DNA of 64,000 bases from Bemisia tabaci (lineage: Eukaryota > Arthropoda > Insecta > Hemiptera > Aleyrodidae), in assembly GCF_918797505.1 (NCBI RefSeq), contig NC_092794.1, positions 34,338,122-34,402,121 of the forward strand, read 5' to 3'. The notes under the pieces are model-generated. The model did no database searches. It was given only the letters and a program-made list of their open reading frames with translations, and was not told the DNA's origin. This document shows, piece by piece, positions 56,325-64,000 of the stretch. The translations under genes and the position numbers were made by a program. Each line of letters opens with the position of its first letter. The first letter of the stretch is position 1.

Positions 56325-57678
56325 TTACCTAACAGTAAGAAATTTTTTAGTGCAAAACTCAAGTTTACCTTTGCCAACTGGCTTAGTGAGCATATCCGCG
56401 GGCATATTCGGTGGGCATGTATATGTATAAAAGCTCAATTTTCTTCTCATTTACCATTTGTCTTACAAAATGATGCCGCGTGTCTATGTGTTTTGTCCTA
56501 CCGTAGCTAGCATTATTTTGCGCCATTTTTCGGGCACCTTGATTGGCATTATACAAAACGATTAGAATTTTTATTGTTTCGATAAAAATTTCCTTATAAA
56601 AGTAATGGATTAACATTGCCTCACGGGTTCCATCTCCAATTGCGATGTACCTACTCTCCTTCGGCACTGGACAAGGCAGGGGGGCGCTGCTTGCGACTTT
56701 CCCAGCTAATTGCACTTCCCGCAAACTCAAATATATACCCTGTGTATGAACGTCGGTCAATGCGACATTCCGCCCAGTCCAAGTCAACATAGCCAGTTAA
56801 AATGTTTTTTGTTTTATAATACACCAAATTATAGTTTAAAGTTCCTTTAAGGTGTCTGAGAACTCTCTTTGTGCATTTCCAACTTAGGGCTGTCGGGTTA
56901 CTGTTGTATTGACTTAAAAAACTTACAGCATAAGCAATGTCTGGTCTTGTCCAAACCGTCAGATACATTAGGCTACCAATTAGGTTCTGGTACGGCACCT
57001 GAACTATTTCATTGTCTTCTGATGCGTCGAACATTTTACGAATATCCTCCTCCAGAGGAGTCGACGCTGGTTTACAATCCGCCATCCCAAAGTTGGACAG
57101 CAAATTAATTAAAATGTACCGTTTCTGGTTTATCATTATTTTATTGTTTAGAGAGTCTCTTATTGTATACCCAAGAAATAACTCGGGGTTCCCAAGTCCT
57201 TCATTTTATACTCATTCATCAGCTCAGATTTTAATTTTTCGCCTTCTTTCTATCACTATACAGGAGCAAAAAGTCGTCAACATGAATTGCTGTGATTATA
57301 ACGCAAGCTTTTGTCATTTTAAAGAAAATACATGACTCATGAGACGATTGTTTAAAACCTAGTTTGAACAGAAAATCTTTCACAGTAAGATACCAAGCCA
57401 TAGAAGCTTGTTTCAGCCCATATATGGCCTTTGAGAGTAATCATATGAAGTCCTCTTTTCCGGGTTCTTCGAAACAAACTGGTTGAGACATATTTATACT
57501 ACTTCTTCGAGATTTGCGTTTAAAACGCACATTCAACATCCATATGAGTAATTATTAAGTCTAATTGTACAGCTAGAGCTAGTAAAAATCTGATGATAGA
57601 ATAACGAACTACAGGTGAATAAGTCTCAAAATAGTCAACATTCTTAGTCTGCGTGAAGCCTTCTGCACAGAGACGACT
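56325..57678 (-). pseudogene. Copia D reverse transcriptase and RNase H, many breaks
   Basis: The minus strand shows RT pieces (YFETYSPVVRYSIIRFLLAL, then CVIITAIHVDDFLLLYSD where the usual YVDD reads HVDD) separated by stops and frameshifts. A longer frame follows with CKPASTPLEEDIRKMF, YQNLIGSLMYLTVWTRPDIA, DLDWAECRIDRRSYTG, ALSSAEGEYIAIGDG and TKHIDTRHHFVRQM. It ends after ADMLTKPVGKGKLEF at the stop 56325-56327. RNase H residues are partly altered (VDLDW, NANQG for the usual DNQS). The copy is older than copia C. Confidence 0.9.
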
Positions 57679-58548
57679 TTAGTAAAGGTCAGCTTGACCC
57701 GGTTGTTTTTTAAGTTTATAAACTCGTTTTGAGCGCACAACATGTGCATTTTTTGGGCGCGGAACGAGTGTCCACACTTTGTTTTTTTTCATAGCTTCCA
57801 TCTCACAACACATTGAGCTGTACCATTCGTCTTTGTTTTCAGATGCCATGGCTTCATTATATGTTTGTGGCTCAGATCCAAAGTTCAAAGTCAACAACGC
57901 CTGAATTTTTTGACCATCTGAAGTACTTGGACTTTGATTCTCATTTTCGCTTGCTTGTGCAAGGTCGTTTTCAGGTTCTGGAAACAATTTTGTACGGGCG
58001 CAAGGTCTGTCAGGGTATCGCCTTATGTTTTGCTGAGGAATAATTGTTTGGATTTCACTGTCATCAGAATCTAGGTAACTCTCACTGGGATGCCAAGTTT
58101 CATCATTTTCTGGGGTCATAGTACCAATGCTTTTAGCGTCACTCACCGTTGGACTTGACGTTATTGAATCGTTGGCTACATTGTTTTCATTGCCAACTTC
58201 ATGACTCTTCACGTTTATTGCTCGCTCATCATGATTACTATTTACGGAGGCTTCTCCAATTTCCGACTCAAGTGAATTCCAATCCTCAGTTTCCCAAAAC
58301 ATGTCATCTTTCAACAGATTTTCCAGTGTTGCTAAGTCTCGCTCCTTTTTCACATTTGGTACATCACAAGGATACATCCCATCTAAAATCTTAACATCTC
58401 TCGAGGTAACTATTTTTTCTTGTTGGGTATGAAACAGCAGGTATCCGTTGGGTGCATACCCAACGAATACGTAATAGCCTGCCTTGTTCTCTAAATTTTT
58501 CAAGTATCTTGTATTTTTGGCATAGGCAACGCTGCCAAAAATTCTCAT
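57679..58548 (-). pseudogene. Copia D integrase C-terminus and linker to RT
   Basis: The frame reads MRIFGSVAYAKNTRYLKNLE, YVFVGYAPNGYLL, KIVTSRDVKILDG, a long acidic linker, then EAMASENKDEWYSSMCCEME and MKKNKVWTLVPRPKNA, the usual start of copia RT. It overlaps the next fragment (58545-59039) by four bases in another frame, so one frameshift separates them. Confidence 0.9.
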
Positions 58549-59406
58549 CTGTTTAAATTAGGGGTTCTTTTAAACCAATTTTGGAATGGAGTTTCTAACA
58601 TGCCCCTTTTTGGGCTCCTATTTAAAATGCAACAAGCTGTATACAGGGCTTGTGACCATAATCTCCTATCAGCCCTTGATTCACACAATAATGCACTAAC
58701 CCTATCCATCAAAACGCCATTTTTTCTTTCAGAAGTACCGTCCAGTTGAGGAACATCGGGCGGGGAGTAATCAAGCACTATACCTTTGGTGCTACACCAA
58801 GATTTTAACTTCGTACTTGTGTATTCGCCTCCTCGATCACACCTTAGGGAGTGAGTTTTTAAATTCCTCCTTGCATCCATTTGTAAAATCATTTCTGTCA
58901 ACGCCTCGAAAGTTTCACTTTTCAATTTTAACATACGGACCAGTGTGAACTCCTTGAAACTCTCTGTCAGTGTAATGTAGTAATTTTCCTCCCAGAAGGT
59001 TTGCGGGCTGATGGGGCCAGCCAATTCAGCATTTAACACCTCTAGAGGCCTTTTGGCAGCACTTCTTTCGTTTTCAAATCGTAATTTCTTAAATTTTGTT
59101 TTTAGACAGGTGTCACAATTAGGTACTGTGATCGCCTATCTTCGAGTTGATACCGCTAGAAATATTTTTTAGAAGGTTCACATTCTTATCACTAAGATGG
59201 GCTAAACGCAAATGCCAATTCGGTTCCTTCTTGCTAAACGGTGCCAGAGCATGTTGAAGATTATTCACAGGTTTTAAATTTAAAATATAAATACCGCGTT
59301 TATCTTGCACACCCTGTATTATTACAGTTTTTTCCCTAAAAACTTTCACTCCTTGTTTGTCGAATTTAACCTCGCACCCTGATTCCACAATCGCATTTAC
59401 CGACAA
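58545..59406 (-). pseudogene. Copia D integrase zinc-binding part and core
   Basis: LRLAHLSDKNVNLLKNISSG marks the zinc-binding (GAG-pre-integrase) part, then a frame break near 59119. The core frame has RCDRGGEYTSTKLKSW and PQLDGTSERKNGVLMDRV, so the second and third acidic residues remain. The first, normally in HSDLCGP, is replaced: the sequence reads NAELAGPI. Integrase would be inactive. Confidence 0.88.
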
Positions 59407-59719
59407 CAGATTTGCAGTTGCATCTTTTGAAAAAAGAACATTTTTGAGGACACACTGTTCTGATTCAAATTCACCCGTCTTTATTACCTTTAGCGCGCCT
59501 CCTCGTTTAGCTACTCATATTTCTAACTCGTAATCATTGAGATTTTCTAGTAAGCTTATTTGTGGCGTTAAATGCGAAGTGGAGCCAGAGTCAACCACCC
59601 AAGTGCTATCAGATATACTATTATTGTCTGCCATGAAAGACTCATCCGCAGAGAAGGTTTCATTTGCATAAAAAGCCACTTTTGACCAATTTTCGTAATC
59701 AGGGTCATCGTCTGATATA
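59407..59719 (-). pseudogene. Copia D protease region, cut by gypsy E
   Basis: The minus strand reads DPDYENWSKVAFYANE, then STWVVDSGSTSHLTPQ (the aspartic protease DSG motif), ISLLENLNDYELEI, a stop, and GGALKVIKTGEFES leading into LLSVNAIVESGCEVKFD. The upstream part (Gag) is lost at 59720, where the LTR of gypsy E begins. Confidence 0.88.
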
Positions 59720-61114
59720 TGTATCTCGATAATCCGGGATCGGAGGAAGGGAATAATGAGAAGCCCGGAAATGCGTGTACCAACAAGCTACGCCATTTAT
59801 TGAATAAGAACAGCTGCCCCAGCAGGGCTACCACACCTACAAGGGCAAATCTCCCTTGCAATACATGCTAAGTACCAACCTATGAATTATTCGTATATGA
59901 CATCCTCCCTGGGTATTTTGAGCGTTTGCCTCAAAATAAAAGCAATGAGTGATTACATGGAATCAATAGCGGATTACAGTAACATGGGAATATTAATTGA
60001 TGAGAAAGAGTTTAACAATGAGTTAGGTAGATTAAACAACGAATTGTTGGCTTGCGAGCTGATTGTGAGATTAATTTCAACTATGGTATGACAAGCAATT
60101 CTAGAGTAACCTTCAGAATGGAGTTCAAGAATTTTATTATAATTGGCTTACGCTTTATTTATTTTCATTTTTCCTTTTCTTTTTTTTTCTTTTTTTTTTT
60201 TGTTATTTACATGATTTAAATTCAATTAGAGGTAGGATTGTTCAGAAAATTGTATATGAAATATTATAGTTAAAAGTTAACTTAAACTAAGGAGGTGAAT
60301 ATTTTTGGGTTGGTTTGGAGGTTCTTGACGTACGACGAAGATCAGCAGGATTTGCAGAAGGTGGTTGTTGTAGACCTCGACCCCGTCCGCGGCCTAAAGA
60401 TCTGGAGCTGACCGGAGTCGCAGAAGTAGGGCTGGCAAGGTTCAATGCTTCAGGCGTGTAAAATCCTAAGAATTCAGGAGAGTCGTCATCTGAGCTTTGA
60501 TAGCTGGGAGAACGTCTTGATTGTGGCTCAGGAGTGATGGCAGCATTTGATCTACTTGAAGGCGAAGTTGCAGCAAGCAGATTTGGTGATGTGGTTGGGA
60601 CCGCAATGTCAGGAGTGGGAAGCTCTAAGTTTTTCCTATTGGAGGAAGTAGGAGTTAGGGTTAAAGTTGAAGCACGAGGAGTGGCAGAAGCAGTATCATA
60701 AGTAGTACCAGCGGTAGCACTTGAAGCAGGAATGTTCGAAGGAGTGTCAGAAGTGTTCCTTGAGGGGGAAGTTTCTGAAGTTTCAGAAGCTTTTCCTGAA
60801 ATTCCATTTGATGGAGAAGCAATTGAGGTAATCGGAGGAGTTTTGCTAACAGTAGAAGCAATGTGAGTGGATCTAGCCTTGGAGCGGGTTCCATAATTGT
60901 TCGAAAACAATTTGGTCGGTTGCTGACTCTTATCCTGAGCAAAGTGAACGTGATTCCCGGATGATTTAAGTTGATCAATGTGTCGCTTGTGCATTTCATT
61001 TTCGTACTGGATTAAGTAATGTAGAAGACCATGTTTTGCTTTGATTATGCCTTTTCGCCATGGATGTTTTTTATCATTGTAAATTCGAAACATGATTGGT
61101 TCGTTAGTGTTGAA
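59720..61114 (-). mobile_element. Gypsy-type element E, 3' end, inserted in copia D
   Basis: An LTR of about 183 bp (59720-59902; minus strand TGTCATATACG... to ...CGAGATACA) is preceded on the coding side by CCCAGGGAGGA, a polypurine tract. It abuts copia D coding sequence directly. The element's other LTR was not found; the internal part is cut at 61115 by another transposon end. The LTR contains AATAAA on the coding strand (TTCAATAAATGG). Confidence 0.8.
60287..61114 (-). pseudogene. Gypsy E Pol C-terminus (end of integrase and tail)
   Basis: It reads NPALFNTNEPIMFRIYNDKK, HPWRKGIIKAKHGLLHYLIQ, YENEMHKRHIDQLKSS, the C-terminal domain of a gypsy integrase that normally ends in a histidine/arginine-rich HVDQL-type motif. 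It is followed by a Ser/Thr/Pro-rich tail of about 220 residues and RTSRTSKPTQKYSPP stop. The frame itself is open, but everything upstream of about 61114 is missing, so it is only a fragment. Roughly 400 bp of AT-rich DNA separates the stop from the LTR. Confidence 0.8.
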
Positions 61115-64000
61115 CAGGGCCGGATTTAGCTTTTTGCCGCCCCTGGGCAAGCTACATTTTGCCGCCCCTGGGTCTACAATATATCGCGAGTACATTGTCA
61201 AGAGCGGAGTTCAATCGTCGACATCGGCAGAAGTCGAATTCGAAAAAAGGGCAGTCGTCGACTAGAAGCGAACGGGTCGAATGGTTCCGCGAACTGCCGC
61301 GAATGTCATGAACATTCGCCGGGGCGAGTTCGGACGAGTTTGTTATTGTTTCTCATTAAACTAACCCCTTTTGAGGACATTAGTAATAGTAATAGTACAT
61401 CTACCTAATAGTCAAGAATGTCTAATATTTTTCACTGAATAAATTTTCGCATGTCGTCGGATAAATTATTTTTTTGGCAGTGTCTGTTTAGTAGTAATTT
61501 CTTGCCTTGCCACTGCTGTTCATTGTCGGAACGGTGGGAAGTTAATCGAAGCTGTTCAATCCGGAAGTGTTTTTGAGTCAGTTTAAATTAATTAATTAAT
61601 TTCTTTTTCAGTCTGAGCCCTAATTGAGTGGACATTCTACGACTTTCGCGTAGGTAGGTGGAAAAATCCACTTTTTGAGGAAAAAGTAGTCTTTCAGCAG
61701 TTCATAGATTATCTCCACTCGCTACCACGCCAAAGGAGCATATCATTGCGTCTGATCATTGAAGGTTTCTTGAGAACCAAGTTGATGAAAAATGCAGATG
61801 AAACTGTAGCTTTTCTTGTTCTTGAAAAACTTTGATGGCAGATTTTCTTATACAGCGAGGGAAACGTCTCTGCTCCATGGTCATAGTCGCCATGACTGAA
61901 GATTTCTTCGATGGTAAAGTTCCTTATCACCTTTAATACGCTTTAATATCACAGGTCTTTACATCTACCTCATTGTAAGTTGCTTTCAAGCCTCTACTTT
62001 GACAACTTTATTCTTGACGTGGAAGCCAACGTTTTGTTACCCACAGGAGTTACTTGGAAATAAATACATTCATGTAGGATACCTAGAATTTACTACCGAC
62101 ACAGTTTCCTTTGCTTCAATCTGCTTTTGCGCAGTTCCTCATACTGTAACGTGACAAGACTGAGTCATAGAAGGGTGCCTCGGCTCCCTACTAAAGAGAG
62201 ACAGGGTGCTGAAAACACGAACACAAAAAGATAAGAGGATGAAACACTAAGTATACTTGACTGCAAAAGTGAAAGAGCCGGCTGAGGCCCAGCCTCAAAG
62301 AAGTAGGTACAACTGGAACTTCTCACACTAGTCCTAATCGGAACATTTTAATTCAAACATGGAAAAAGTTATGACATAGGTACCTATCGAGCATTCTTTT
62401 TGCACATCGCGGTAGGACATGATACTTTCAAAGACGAGAAAAATCAAGTTTATTTTCCATGAAATTAAAAAAAGAAATAGGCATTTTCACCGCGACTTGT
62501 TTCTGAAAACACAGAAATGAGACATTGATTTTTACACGCAACTTCATAAGAGTTTTTCACTTTCTGAAGAAATTTGAAGTTCATTTTATAAATCCTTCCA
62601 TTTTAAGGGGATACATAATGAAGGTGACATCACTTAACCACAATCCTATCTGCAGTTGCATCATTTCAGACGTTCTTAAATTTTTTACTATTTTGAAGCA
62701 TAACGGATCAGTACATGAAGAAAAATTCCATGTAATGCACCGATTCTGAGATGCTATCAATCCATATTCCTTGCACAATGGAAATTTTTCTAGGTTCACC
62801 ATTGATGTGTATGTCTAATCACATTAAAAGATAAAAATAAATAAAAAAAGCCACTTAGCGCCCCAGCTGGGTCTTATTAGAAAAGATATTAAAAAAACTT
62901 AAATTCCCTCCAAGTATCAGAATGGAAAAATCCTGAAGACCTTTCTCTTCAAATCATGTTGCAAAATTAAGAGGAGAACGTTTCTCCAAAGTTCATTTTC
63001 AATTAAGTCTATTATTGGACATAGCCTTTCTCTGATGAAGAAAGGGAAGACATTAATACGCTAGGCTTTTATTGCTCATCAGTCGAGGTCAAATTAAAAA
63101 TCGAGACCTGTTTACTTAGGTATCTACTTTAAGGGTCAGAAACAAAGCATAAATTTAGTTTAATTTACAACCATTGATGGAATTTCCTGATGCATTATGG
63201 CTCTCGTTCTGCTAAGAGAGCTACTTAAACTTAGAGGTCTTTAGTGTCGTCCACGGCAAAGACAAGCAGCCTATACATAATGCTCCATTTGCAACAAACG
63301 ATAAAATGAAAAGTAAAATAAAATGCACAATGGTGAACTAGGTTCGATTGGTTCGGTGCGTTCGGGCATCGACGTATGACCGTTCGCCACGAATCGACCA
63401 TTGCCGATGTCGACCTTTGCTACTCGTTCATTGTCAACAGTATCCCCCCCTCCCCGCACTCCGAACTTCCCACGCCATCAGTCTCATGTTGCCCCCCCTC
63501 TCGTGCGCCGCGTGGGCGCGTGCGCGTAGCTGTTTTAAAATGCGCCACGAATATATGAAATGGAATGGATGGATGAGGCAAAAATACAATGTGGAGACAA
63601 AGTTGAAGCTAGTGTAGCTCAATGTATTACTTACAATGTATTTTCGGAAGATCAGGATAAAAAGTTTTTCTCCGGGTTTTCAGTCTAGCAAAGCTGTCAA
63701 CCAGAGCATCGACGTCTAAATTGATTGTCAAGTCTGCCTCGATGTTAAAAATTGCCGTGCTGTTTGGTTTCCCTTGGGATCACTCTAACGAACGATCATC
63801 GTAGCGCTCAAGGCCGGACCTAGAGGGCGACAGCTTTGCCGCTCCCGTCAACTCCCTTCCTTCATACATTTTGCCGCTCATCTTTCACTTCGCTCCGTCT
63901 CTGTCTCCATTTTTTTCTTTTTTCTCGCTTTAACTTTCAATTAACCCAGTGCCAAAATTTGCCCATGGTAGGGTAGCCACAAAAGGTATGGTGAAGGAGT
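61115..64000. other. No gene recognised; two GGCCGGA-type transposon ends
   Basis: CAGGGCCGGATTTAGC with TTTGCCGCCCCTGG at 61115-61175 interrupts gypsy E. A related stretch, AAGGCCGGACCTAGAGG with TTTGCCGCTC, lies at 63810-63880 in the same orientation. CAGGGCCGGATTTAG-type ends are common on hAT-like elements, so these may be two copies or two parts of one family. The DNA between is AT-rich with no conserved frame; it includes a poly(C)-rich stretch at 63440-63500. Confidence 0.45.

Noticed and set aside
60287..60999. Leucine-rich minus-strand frame (60661-60999) as a membrane protein
   Set aside because: It is an out-of-frame shadow of the Ser/Thr/Pro tail of gypsy E.

Overview
The window is animal, most likely insect, nuclear DNA. 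It is AT-rich, has spliced genes with long introns, and is crowded with copia and gypsy LTR retrotransposons, a mariner, many short inverted-repeat (MITE-like) elements and several kilobase-scale foldback palindromes. There is no bacterial gene organisation. The species cannot be fixed from the sequence alone; a TE-rich arthropod genome is the best guess. 

Host gene (about 2.4-23.4 kb, + strand): three exons encode the C-terminal part of phosphoacetylglucosamine mutase (PGM3/AGM1). They lie at 2366-2564, 11872-11987 and 23191-23332, with matching splice phases, the RPSGTE phosphate-binding motif, a stop codon and an AATAAA signal. The two introns are 9.3 and 11.2 kb. They hold a CAGGGTGTCT-ended foldback and its relatives, a hairpin-like mariner, a TTAA-flanked palindromic MITE, minisatellites and diverged tandem repeats, but no recognisable LTR retrotransposon. 

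Upstream (1-2365) are a short 38-bp repeat and two diverged tandem arrays (about 177 and 260 bp units). 

Downstream (23.5-32 kb): a 2.7-kb foldback starts about 110 bp after the PGM3 poly(A) signal. A 4.1-kb foldback at 27.9-32.0 kb carries two nested transposons in one arm only, so the other arm preserves the empty sites. 

Retrotransposon graveyard (32-61 kb): every LTR-derived element found is on the minus strand. They are a gypsy 3' remnant (32.2-33.0 kb); copia A (33158-38734, TSD AAAAC) with a gag-only gypsy-like element (35396-37104, TSD ACTCC) inside its gag and a MITE inside its 5' LTR; copia B (40.6-43.2 kb) lacking reverse transcriptase; a gypsy integrase fragment (47.2-48.0 kb); copia C (48105-55263), nearly complete but split in its RT by a 2.3-kb foldback; copia D (56.3-59.7 kb), heavily mutated; and gypsy E (59.7-61.1 kb), inserted into copia D. 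Copia B lies between the arms of a 7.3-kb inverted-repeat pair of mariner type (39672-47001). 

The last 3 kb (61.1-64 kb) contains two directly repeated copies of a GGCCGGAYYTAG-type transposon end and no gene I can support. Most elements look dead. The only host gene I am confident of is PGM3; a possible minus-strand exon pair near 26.2-26.5 kb remains unidentified.
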